This document shows positions 1 to 6,102 of a stretch of 8,247 nt of DNA, in pieces. The DNA is from an uncultured bacterium (GTDB taxonomy: Bacteria; Cyanobacteriota; Vampirovibrionia; Gastranaerophilales; Gastranaerophilaceae): assembly GCA_947169755.1 (NCBI GenBank), contig CAMVQX010000066.1, positions 1 to 8,247 of the forward strand, read 5' to 3'. The notes beneath the pieces were generated by a model. It saw only the letters and a list, made by a program, of their open reading frames with translations. It did not search any database and had not been told where the DNA came from. How positions within the stretch are numbered: the stretch's first letter is position 1; each line of letters opens with the position of its first letter. A program made the translations under genes and the position numbers.

Positions 1-299
1 TTCTTTATACTTTCTCTATACCCATGTAAAAACATGTTTTTGTCTAAAATTGCGCATGCTCTGCCAACAATTTTTTAACTCGTCGTAAAACACTTGATTT
101 TACTGGATATAGAACCTTTTACTTACGTTACATTTCTTAATAAATACATATACTTTATATATATTATGTACCTACTATAGAAATATACACTCGGGATTTT
201 CTCCCAATTCATATATCGGCAGCTATAAATCAAAACTTTAGACATGTTTCGGCATGTTGTTACAAATATTTACAAAAAAATTCATGGTACTATAAAATT
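1..299. other. AT-rich non-coding stretch without a recognisable gene
   Basis: I find no credible coding region, tRNA or rRNA here. The stretch lies downstream of the exporter gene, which ends at 300 on the minus strand. It contains short hairpins: a perfect 14-nt palindrome AAAAACATGTTTTT at 28-41, GGGA/TCCC arms near 194-206, and ACATG/CATGT arms at 242-257. It also has long AT runs around 130-180. No convincing promoter could be assigned to either strand, so any gene reading out to the left must start outside the window. Confidence 0.6.
231..257 (-). terminator. Possible weak terminator of the efflux operon
   Basis: Reading the minus strand just past the exporter stop codon, the arms ACATG (257-253) and CATGT (246-242) form a 5-bp stem around a 6-nt loop. 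They are followed by CTAAAGTTTTG, a poor and interrupted U-tract. The position, about 40 nt after the stop, is right for an intrinsic terminator. The stem is short and AT-rich, so the call is tentative, and termination could instead lie further left or be factor-dependent. Confidence 0.22.
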
Positions 300-1874
300 T
301 TATCCGCGGCTCTTGCCCTTTTTAAACAGAAGTAACAAAGGAATCAATGCTATACATAACAATCCGAATATTCTGAAAGAATCCATAAATGCCCACAATG
401 TAGATTGTTTAAGCAAAGTTCCATATTGCACATATTCTGCCATATGACGTGCAACATCAGGACTCGTATATTGCATCAATGCACCGGCTGTTGCCTGAAC
501 ACGTTCTGCATAAACAGGATTTAAATCACTTAATTTTCCAACCATCATAAATTGATGAACTTGGGCAAACCTTGTCAAAAATGTTGCAACTAAAGACGTT
601 CCAATTGCACCGCCAATATTTTTTAACAAATTCTGAATACCTGATGCATTTGTCATCTGTTGATTTGAAAGAGTTTCCATAGACAAATTTATTATAGGTG
701 TCATTGCCAATGCTGTACCAAATCCCATTAACATATTTGGTAACATTATACTTATCTTAGATATCTGTAAATTTAAAAATCCTAAATATACTGCCGCACT
801 GCCCATCAAAAATAATCCCAACATTACCATAAATCTTTTATCGGCTTTGTCAGCAATAAATGCGCATATAATCATTCCGCTCAAAGCCCCGACACCTCTT
901 GGCATCATAGACAAACCGCTTAAATATGCCGTATAGCCCATCATATTTTGTAAAAACTGAGGCAAAATAGCAACTGTTGCATATAACACAGAATTCATTA
1001 CAACTTGAATAAACGTTCCGACAGTAAAACTTCTGTCTCTGAATATTGACAAATCAATTAACGGCTCATCATTCTTTTTCAGTTTTACAAGTTGAGAAAC
1101 AAAAAATAAAATACCGTTTGTACAAGAAAAAACAAACAACCACCTTATCCAAGCCGCATTGAACCAATCTGCATTATTTCCTTTATCAAAGAATACTTGC
1201 AAAGTTGCAAGCCATAAAACTAAAAATAAAAATCCCCACCAATCAGTTTTTACATTTTTTTGTTTTCTTGCATAAGGAGGATTATAAAGCAGCTTGTGCG
1301 ACAATACCGCAGCCACGCAGCCTATAGGAACATTTATAAAATAAATCCAAGGCCAAGTCCAGTTATCTGTAATCCAACCACCTAATACCGGACCTACAAT
1401 CGGAGCAACAATTACTCCCATTCCAAACACAGCAATTGATTTTCCACGCTCATTTTTTGGAAAACTCTCCATCATTAATGCTTGAGCTATCGGTAATAAC
1501 CCACCACCACCTGCACCTTGCAATACACGATAAAAAACCATTTCTGCCATGTTATGCGCTGTTCCGCACAAAAATGAAGCCACAGTAAACAATAATATAC
1601 TTATAGTAAAAAAGTTTTTTCTGCCAAATAATTTTGAGAAGAAACTTACAGAAGGAATAACAATACCTCCTGCAATAATATAACTTGTCAAAATCCACAT
1701 ACTTTCATCACGGGTTGCAGCAAAACTCCCTGCCATGTGCGGCAATGCCACATTGGCGATAGTTCCGTCAAGTACATATGTGATAATTGCAAGCATAATA
1801 GGTAAACATGCAATCCACGGATGCTCCGGCAAGTATTTATTTTCATCATCTTCTGAGATTATTTGGGTCGACAT
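300..1874 (-). CDS. emrB: EmrB/DHA2-family MFS multidrug exporter (14 helices)
   Basis: This 524-residue inner-membrane protein is predicted to be a proton-driven drug exporter of the 14-helix DHA2 branch of the major facilitator superfamily. Helix 1 carries the DHA2 motif LDGTIANVALP (35-45) with Asp36. The loop after helix 2 has a motif-A-like FSKLFGRKNFF (79-89), helix 4 has the RxxQG motif (R116-VLQG), and helix 5 has motif C, APIVGPVLGGWI (157-168), followed by the WIYFINVPIG signature. Length matches the family (about 500-530). The ATG lies 15 nt after the adaptor stop codon. Its ribosome site is weak (AGAAAG at a long distance), so translation may depend on coupling to the adaptor gene. 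It is last in the marR-emrA-emrB operon. Family assignment is firm, but the substrate cannot be read from sequence. The related FarB exports fatty acids, so drug specificity should not be assumed. Confidence 0.93.
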   Translation of the reverse strand: MSTQIISEDDENKYLPEHPWIACLPIMLAIITYVLDGTIANVALPHMAGSFAATRDESMWILTSYIIAGGIVIPSVSFFSKLFGRKNFFTISILLFTVASFLCGTAHNMAEMVFYRVLQGAGGGGLLPIAQALMMESFPKNERGKSIAVFGMGVIVAPIVGPVLGGWITDNWTWPWIYFINVPIGCVAAVLSHKLLYNPPYARKQKNVKTDWWGFLFLVLWLATLQVFFDKGNNADWFNAAWIRWLFVFSCTNGILFFVSQLVKLKKNDEPLIDLSIFRDRSFTVGTFIQVVMNSVLYATVAILPQFLQNMMGYTAYLSGLSMMPRGVGALSGMIICAFIADKADKRFMVMLGLFLMGSAAVYLGFLNLQISKISIMLPNMLMGFGTALAMTPIINLSMETLSNQQMTNASGIQNLLKNIGGAIGTSLVATFLTRFAQVHQFMMVGKLSDLNPVYAERVQATAGALMQYTSPDVARHMAEYVQYGTLLKQSTLWAFMDSFRIFGLLCIALIPLLLLFKKGKSRG

Positions 1875-1889
1875 TATGTTTAAAACTTT

Positions 1890-2897
1890 CTACTTAACTC
1901 TGACTTTTGGTACAACTGACATTCCCGGAACTATATTAAATTCATTCGGGTCAATATCTTCTGTAAATACAATTTTTACAGGAATTCTTTGTACAATTTT
2001 TACAAATGAACCTACAGCATTTTCAGGCGGGAAAAGACTTGATTTAGCACCTGATGCTCTTTGAATACTGTCAATTTTACCTTTGAATGTATGGTTTGGA
2101 TATGTATCAATTTTAATATCAACTTCCTGACCGACTTTCATATGACGTAATTGGTTTTCTTTAAAGTTTGCAACTACCCAAACATCATCAGGAACAATTA
2201 CACATAAAGGAGTTCCAACATTGACATACATACCTTTTTCAACGCGACGTGATGAAATCGTACCTGATTGAGGAGCTTTTACTTCTGTATAAGAAAGATT
2301 TAATTCCGCTCTGTCTTTCAAAGCTTTTGCTTCTTTCAAATCAGCATCGGCAACTTTTTTACCTTCACCTGATAACAAAGCTTGTTCTGATTGAATTTTT
2401 CCAGCCAATGCAGAATCATATTTTGCTTGAGCCATATCAAGAGTTTGTTTTGAAACAGCGCCTTCGGCATACAAAGCTTCATACCTGTCTAAATCGCTTT
2501 TTGCAACATCAATATTTGTTTGAGATGCTTTATAGTTTGCCTGAGCGTTTTGTTGGTTTAATAAAATTCTTTGATATTTTGCATCTGCCTGAGCAAGTGC
2601 AACTTCATAATCTATAGAATCAATCTTGGCAATTTTATCGCCTTCTTTAATCTTTTGATTATCTTTAATATAAACTTCAACAACCTGACCGCTTACACGC
2701 GGAGCAACTTGAACGGTTGTTGTTTCAACGTAAGCATCATCTGTTGATTGATACATCAACGAATCACGAACCAAATATGCCACACCGCAGATAACTAAAA
2801 TAGCCGCAACAATAGCGATATATCTTTTAAACGGTTTATGTTCCTTTTTAGCTTCTTCAGCCTGAACTTCTTTCTGTACTTCTTTTTGTTCTTCCAT
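1890..2897 (-). CDS. emrA: EmrA/HlyD-type periplasmic adaptor (membrane fusion protein)
   Basis: This 335-residue adaptor would link the MFS exporter to an outer-membrane channel. A charged Lys/Glu-rich cytoplasmic tail (1-25) precedes one membrane helix (about 26-44). Then comes the EmrA hallmark TDDAYVET (52-59), the first lipoyl half (about 60-95, APRVSGQV), a long alpha-helical hairpin (about 96-200, rich in Ala, Gln and Lys), and the second lipoyl half, LSYTEVKAPQSGTISSRRVEKGMYV-like, from 201. The beta-barrel (about 238-312, VVANFKENQLRHMKVGQ) follows, with a final PGMSVVPKVRVK. Length is slightly below E. coli EmrA (about 390), mainly through a shorter hairpin. A good ribosome site (AGAGG, 5 nt from the ATG) overlaps the stop codon of the upstream regulator gene, and only 8 nt separate the two genes. 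No signal peptide is expected because the N-terminal helix anchors it. Confidence 0.93.
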   Translation of the reverse strand: MEEQKEVQKEVQAEEAKKEHKPFKRYIAIVAAILVICGVAYLVRDSLMYQSTDDAYVETTTVQVAPRVSGQVVEVYIKDNQKIKEGDKIAKIDSIDYEVALAQADAKYQRILLNQQNAQANYKASQTNIDVAKSDLDRYEALYAEGAVSKQTLDMAQAKYDSALAGKIQSEQALLSGEGKKVADADLKEAKALKDRAELNLSYTEVKAPQSGTISSRRVEKGMYVNVGTPLCVIVPDDVWVVANFKENQLRHMKVGQEVDIKIDTYPNHTFKGKIDSIQRASGAKSSLFPPENAVGSFVKIVQRIPVKIVFTEDIDPNEFNIVPGMSVVPKVRVK

Positions 2898-2905
2898 TTT
2901 TACCT

Positions 2906-3376
2906 CTATATTTTCATTTCTACTATTTTTTCTAAATTTAATCTGAAATCTTTTAAAACATTTTGAACTTTTTCAATCTCTTTCTTAGGAACGGCACTGG
3001 TAACATTTTCGAGATAGGATCTTAGTTTATTTGAAATTTCTTTTAATATTTTTGTCCCGGCAGCCGTAATACCCATTTTTCTAACCAAACGATTATTTTT
3101 TATGTCAATAAATCTTTTTATGAATCCCTTTTTTTCCAAAACATCAAGAATGCGCCCCGTATTTGCCCTGTCTTTAAGCATAAGTTTTGCTAAATCCCTC
3201 TGGCAAATCCCTTCGTTACAAGAAATCATGTCAAGAGCACAACATTCATCAAGTGAAATTTCTATACTTAATTTTTCAAACAATTGTACAGTTAATTTCC
3301 GCATAAGTTTTGCGGTTTTTTCCAACTCATAATGTATACTGTCTGTGTAGTGAATTTCTTGTAGTTCGTTATCCAT
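2906..3376 (-). CDS. MarR-family transcriptional regulator of the pump locus
   Basis: This 156-residue winged-helix protein has a helix-turn-helix at about 57-88 (ICQRDLAKLM, then ANTGRILDVLEKKGFIKR). The wing DIKNNRLVRKMGITAAG (91-107) matches the MarR DxRxxR...LTxxG signature. Flanking helices (10-36 and 108-154) would form the dimer interface. Length is normal for the family. It is the first gene of the marR-emrA-emrB operon and is transcribed away from the outer-membrane channel gene, so autoregulation and control of both directions are likely by analogy with EmrR/MprA and FarR. Four cysteines fall within 14 residues (45, 46, 53, 58) just before the recognition domain, which is unusual and could be a redox- or metal-sensing feature. 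No strong Shine-Dalgarno sequence precedes the ATG (only AAGTAAG). Ligand unknown. Confidence 0.9.
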   Translation of the reverse strand: MDNELQEIHYTDSIHYELEKTAKLMRKLTVQLFEKLSIEISLDECCALDMISCNEGICQRDLAKLMLKDRANTGRILDVLEKKGFIKRFIDIKNNRLVRKMGITAAGTKILKEISNKLRSYLENVTSAVPKKEIEKVQNVLKDFRLNLEKIVEMKI

Positions 3377-3385
3377 AATCTTACT

Positions 3386-3434
3386 TTGTTGTAAAAAAAA
3401 TATGTTGCATTTACAACAATATTATGCTAACATA
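3386..3434. promoter_or_regulatory. Interleaved inverted repeats, probable MarR operator
   Basis: Two overlapping dyads lie between the divergent genes. The first is perfect: TTGTTGTAAA (3386-3395) and TTTACAACAA (3410-3419), separated by 14 nt. The second is TATGTTGCAT (3401-3410) against ATGCTAACATA (3424-3434), complementary except for one bulged base. TTGTTG/CAACAA half-sites are typical of MarR-family operators. The repeats overlap the -35 of the predicted plus-strand promoter and the predicted start of the minus-strand transcript, which suits repression in both directions. The repeats are seen directly; binding by the adjacent regulator is inferred. Confidence 0.68.
3405..3433 (+). promoter_or_regulatory. 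Predicted promoter of the outer-membrane channel gene
   Basis: A -35 element TTGCAT (3405-3410), a 17-bp spacer and a -10 element TAACAT (3428-3433) would start transcription near 3440, leaving a leader of about 30 nt. Each hexamer matches the sigma-70 consensus at only four positions or so. The spacing is ideal and the -35 lies inside the inverted repeats, which supports a regulated promoter. Confidence 0.45.
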
Positions 3435-3452
3435 CTGATAGAAAAAATGCAA
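3424..3452 (-). promoter_or_regulatory. Predicted promoter of the marR-emrAB operon
   Basis: On the minus strand TTGCAT (3452-3447), a 17-bp spacer and TAGCAT (3429-3424) form a moderate sigma-70 promoter with a start near 3417. Its -10 overlaps that of the opposing promoter, so the two cannot easily be occupied together. The first inverted repeat would lie at the start site and in the leader. Hexamer quality is only moderate. Confidence 0.4.
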
Positions 3453-3470
3453 TATATAAAAGGAAAAACA

Positions 3471-4856
3471 ATGAAAAAGATAATAGCAACAGCAATTTTG
3501 GTAAGTTTGGTCGGAATAAATTTCATGCCTGCATTAGCAGTTGAAACTAATACCCCGAAACAGTTTAAAAGCATGGTAAAAAAAGATAAAAAAGTATCTG
3601 ATGATTACAAATTTGCATATATAAACATGGATTGGTGGGAAAATTTTAATGATAATATTCTGACAGGATATATAGAAAAAGCCGTTATAAATAACTATGA
3701 TTTAAAAATGGCAACATTGAATGTTGATGAATATTATCAGAATGTAAAGTTACAGTTTGCTAACGAATTGCCGCAACTTACTGTCGCAGGCGGTGGCGGT
3801 CTGAACAAGATGCCCGGTATGACAAAAACTTCTGCAGGATACGGCGTACCTGCGATAGTAAGCTATGAAGCAGATATATTCTTAAAAAATCGTGATAAAA
3901 CAAAATCAGTTAAAAAACTCTACGAAGGTTCAAAACTTGATGAACGCGCAGCATATATTGCAATAGCATCTGCAGTTGGTGCTGTATATTTAAACATTGT
4001 CAACTTAGATAAAGTTATAGAATTGCAAGAAAAAATTGTGAATATAAGACAAGAAATTTATAATTTATTCTTAAAGAGAAATAAAGAAGGTTTGACCTCT
4101 ACTGCCGACACAATCAAAGCTAACAAAGCACTTGTTGCAGGTCAAACGGATTTGATAGAATTGCAAAAACAAAGAAAACAATTATTAAATCAGTTGTGTG
4201 TTTTGATTGGTGAAAGTCCGGAAAACGCAGAAACTTTAAAACGTGCATCAATTGATGATATTAATTGGGAACTTGTTGTTCCTGAAGAAATTTCATCAGA
4301 AACAATTACTCAAAGACCTGATTATATGAAAGCTGAATTAATGGTTGAAAAAGCAGGAATTGATGTAAGAGTGGCAAGAAAAGAATTTTTACCGTCAATA
4401 ACCCTTTCAGGTTTGGCACTCTTTGGAGCGTCGGAAATAGGAAGCCTTTTTTCGACTAAAGATATGCTTGCAAGCTTAGGCGGCGGTTTAATTTTACCAT
4501 TATTTACAGGCGGAGCAAAAATTGCTAATTTGAAACTTAAAAAAGCAACTTACGAAAGAATTCTACAGAATTATTACAAGACAAATTTAACCGCAATACA
4601 AGAGGTTAACGATGCACTTGTTGCTTCAAAATTAGACCGTGATAAAATGGCACAAACTGTCGAGCAGTATAATCTTGAAAAGAAAGATTTCGGTTACAGC
4701 GAAAAGAAATACAATCAAGGAATAATTTCTAAACTTGATTTAATCCAATATCAGGAAAATCTTTTAACTATAGAAAAACTTGTTGCAATGCAAAAAGTTG
4801 AATGTATGGCGGATTCAATAAGTCTTTATAAAGCAACAGGAAGTAAACCTTATTAA
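3471..4856 (+). CDS. TolC/NodT-type outer-membrane efflux factor
   Basis: This 461-residue outer-membrane channel would complete the tripartite pump. The start at 3471 is chosen because AGGA (3461-3464) sits 6 nt upstream. From there the protein begins with a classical signal peptide: MKKII, a hydrophobic core, and AxA cleavage after Ala23 (PALA). An in-frame ATG at 3402 would bury this signal and overlap the operator. NodT-like features include WWENFNDNIL (55-64), NNYDLKMA (74-81), QRPDYMKAE (281-289) followed by AGIDVRVARKEFLPSITLSG (295-314), PLFTGGAKIA (343-352) and the closing LYKATGSKP. Two homologous halves of the family fold each have long coiled-coil helices (about 150-245 and 355-440). 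Unlike many NodT relatives it has no lipobox cysteine, so it is probably not lipidated. Divergent to marR-emrAB, it is likely controlled by the same operator. Confidence 0.88.
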   Translation: MKKIIATAILVSLVGINFMPALAVETNTPKQFKSMVKKDKKVSDDYKFAYINMDWWENFNDNILTGYIEKAVINNYDLKMATLNVDEYYQNVKLQFANELPQLTVAGGGGLNKMPGMTKTSAGYGVPAIVSYEADIFLKNRDKTKSVKKLYEGSKLDERAAYIAIASAVGAVYLNIVNLDKVIELQEKIVNIRQEIYNLFLKRNKEGLTSTADTIKANKALVAGQTDLIELQKQRKQLLNQLCVLIGESPENAETLKRASIDDINWELVVPEEISSETITQRPDYMKAELMVEKAGIDVRVARKEFLPSITLSGLALFGASEIGSLFSTKDMLASLGGGLILPLFTGGAKIANLKLKKATYERILQNYYKTNLTAIQEVNDALVASKLDRDKMAQTVEQYNLEKKDFGYSEKKYNQGIISKLDLIQYQENLLTIEKLVAMQKVECMADSISLYKATGSKPY

Positions 4857-4875
4857 TGTTTTATGTTAATTAAAA

Positions 4876-4919
4876 TTGACATGCCATATATTTTGAAGAT
4901 ATAATCGTTATACGGAGGG
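4876..4919 (+). promoter_or_regulatory. Consensus sigma-70 promoter and strong ribosome site of the yceD-rpmF-fab unit
   Basis: TTGACA (4876-4881) and TATAAT (4900-4905) both match the housekeeping consensus perfectly and are 18 bp apart. The expected start near 4912 leaves a leader of only about 12 nt, filled by the ribosome site GGAGG (4914-4918) five nt before the ATG. No operator-like repeat is seen. This looks like a strong, largely constitutive promoter, as expected for a ribosomal-protein unit. Confidence 0.85.
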
Positions 4920-4923
4920 ATTT

Positions 4924-5172
4924 ATGGCGCAACAATTTAATGCTCAAAATATTAAAAAAAGAACTTCTGTTTTAGTTTTTATCAAAGGTTCAACAGCACC
5001 TTTAGTTTTGTATGTTGACAATGCTGAAGAGTTATATACAGAATTACAAGCAGCAATGAAATCTGCAACAGCTAAATTTATTGAAAAAGAAACTATGGGC
5101 CCATTGAAAAAAGTTTCATTTGTTTCAAATCAAATTGCGGCAGTTGCGCTTCAAGAGGAACAATACGCGTGA
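4924..5172 (+). CDS. Unrecognised 82-residue protein heading the yceD-rpmF operon
   Basis: I do not recognise this family. It is very likely a real gene: it lies immediately behind a consensus promoter and a GGAGG site, and its end overlaps the next start codon by 4 nt (GTGA). The protein is soluble, with no signal peptide, membrane helix or cysteine. By eye it reads as beta (TSVLVFIKG, 14-22), beta (APLVLYVD, 25-32), an amphipathic helix (34-47), beta (50-54), then a beta hairpin (KKVSFVSNQIAAVALQEE, 62-79). This suggests a small compact alpha/beta domain. Standard yceD-rpmF clusters have no such gene ahead of yceD. The context hints at a role connected with ribosome assembly or lipid synthesis, but this is inference by neighbourhood only. 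Confidence 0.82.
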   Translation: MAQQFNAQNIKKRTSVLVFIKGSTAPLVLYVDNAEELYTELQAAMKSATAKFIEKETMGPLKKVSFVSNQIAAVALQEEQYA

Positions 5173-5663
5173 GCTACAAAATTTCTATAGAAGAATTAGA
5201 AAATAAACCGTCAAAATCAATGGAGTTTCATTTTGATGACAAAATCGAAGGAATAAATTCTGTTGATAATATTGTTTCGGATTTGAAAATAACTTCTCTT
5301 GGTGAATTTATTGAAATTGCAGGAAATGTTAAAGGAACTTTAATTTTGGAATGTGATTTATGTTTAAAAGAATTTGAATATAAATTGGATTTTTCTATAA
5401 ATGAAATGTTTGCAAAAACAGCTCTGCAAGAAGAATACGGCGCAGAAACAGAATTGTCGGGAGAACAGTTTATAACAGATCTGAACGGCGAAGATGAAAT
5501 TGATATTTATGACTTATTGTATCAATCTGTAATATTAAATTTACCAAATAAGAAAGTTTGTGGTATAAATTGTAATGGGAACAATTTTCTAAAAGAAGAA
5601 AATTTATCCGACCCAAGGTTAGATGTTTTTAAAAACATCACAATAGAACCGAAAAATAAATAG
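5169..5663 (+). CDS. yceD: DUF177/YceD family protein, probable large-subunit rRNA/ribosome accumulation factor
   Basis: This 164-residue protein belongs to the DUF177/YceD family, encoded next to rpmF in most bacteria and tied in E. coli and plants to 23S rRNA accumulation. The first cysteine pair sits in LECDLCLKEFEY (C62, C65), the family's most conserved segment. An IDIYDLLYQSVILNLP helix (111-126), a second pair in VCGINC (C131, C135) and the closing SDPRLDVFKNI (147-157) are also typical. The usual CPxCG in the second pair region is degenerate here (CNGNNF). The start is GTG at 5169, preceded by AGAGG (5154-5158). It overlaps the TGA of the 82-residue gene, implying translational coupling. 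The next gene, rpmF, begins 27 nt downstream. Confidence 0.87.
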   Translation: MSYKISIEELENKPSKSMEFHFDDKIEGINSVDNIVSDLKITSLGEFIEIAGNVKGTLILECDLCLKEFEYKLDFSINEMFAKTALQEEYGAETELSGEQFITDLNGEDEIDIYDLLYQSVILNLPNKKVCGINCNGNNFLKEENLSDPRLDVFKNITIEPKNK

Positions 5664-5690
5664 TAGTAAGAATAAAAAGGAAAAAGAAAA

Positions 5691-6020
5691 ATGGCAGTAC
5701 CAAAGAAAAGAACAGGACATTCCGCTCAAGGAAGCAGAAGAAGTAATTGGAAAGCAACAAAACCAGAAACTACAAAATGCCCAAATTGTGGTGAAACAGT
5801 GTTAGCACACACAGTTTGTACAGCTTGTGGTACATACAAAGGTAAACCGGTTAGATTGAAAGACAGAGTAGAAGAAGTTGCAGAAGTAAAAAAACCGGCT
5901 AAAAAAACAACAGCAAAAAAATCAACTAAAAAAGCTGAAGCAGTTGCTGAAGAAACAAAAGTTGTTGAAGAAAAAGCTGAAGAAGTAAAAGAAGAAGCTT
6001 CTGAAGAAAAAGCAGAATAA
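5691..6020 (+). CDS. rpmF: 50S ribosomal protein L32 with long charged C-terminal tail
   Basis: The first 60 residues are a standard L32: MAVPKKRTGHS, a basic SRRSNWKAT segment, then a four-cysteine zinc ribbon CPNC (C30, C33) and CTAC (C43, C46), ending in GTYKGKPV. Bacterial L32 normally stops at about 55-65 residues. This one continues to 109 with a low-complexity tail, first Lys/Ala-rich (67-84, KKPAKKTTAKKSTKKA), then Glu/Ala/Val-rich (85-109). The tail stays in frame with no sign of a frameshift, and the stop is followed by clear non-coding DNA. The ribosome site is AAAAGG (5675-5680), 10 nt before the ATG. L32 identity is firm; the role of the tail is unknown. Confidence 0.95.
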   Translation: MAVPKKRTGHSAQGSRRSNWKATKPETTKCPNCGETVLAHTVCTACGTYKGKPVRLKDRVEEVAEVKKPAKKTTAKKSTKKAEAVAEETKVVEEKAEEVKEEASEEKAE

Positions 6021-6035
6021 AATTAGTGAATATGA

Positions 6036-6076
6036 AATGTGAAAAGTTTTATCGGAATTCTCCGGCTTTTCACATT
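6036..6076 (+). other. Nested stem-loop between rpmF and plsX
   Basis: The arms AATGTGAAAAG (6036-6046) and CTTTTCACATT (6066-6076) are perfectly complementary over 11 bp. Inside them CGGA (6053-6056) and TCCG (6061-6064) form a 4-bp inner helix with the tetraloop ATTC. No run of T follows, so it is not a textbook intrinsic terminator. It may limit read-through, protect the upstream mRNA end or be a processing site, letting L32 be expressed above the lipid genes. The structure is seen; the function is inferred. Confidence 0.6.
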
Positions 6077-6102
6077 CCAAAATCACATACAGGGAGAGGT
6101 TG

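Noticed and set aside
28..41. Palindrome AAAAACATGTTTTT as a bidirectional terminator
   Set aside because: The stem is only about 5 bp of mostly AT pairs and no gene can be seen ending here, so a terminator call is not supported.
244..447. 67-codon plus-strand reading frame overlapping the 3' end of emrB
   Set aside because: It has no ribosome site or family resemblance, and most of it is antisense to the well-supported exporter gene.
1735..2064. 109-codon plus-strand reading frame across the emrA-emrB junction
   Set aside because: It is antisense to two clear genes with no start signal, and its composition looks like a complement of coding DNA.
3402..3470. Longer N-terminus for the outer-membrane factor starting at the ATG at 3402
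   Set aside because: It would hide a clear signal peptide behind 23 polar residues, lies inside the operator and upstream of the predicted transcription start, and lacks a ribosome site. The ATG at 3471 has AGGA at good spacing.
4857..4875. Terminator after the outer-membrane factor gene
   Set aside because: I looked for a hairpin with a T-run and found only the short AT palindrome TTAATTAA. Nothing supports intrinsic termination.
6100..6102. TTG as the plsX start codon
   Set aside because: It directly abuts the GAGAGG ribosome site, leaving no spacer. ATG at 6103 has correct spacing and gives the family-typical N-terminus.
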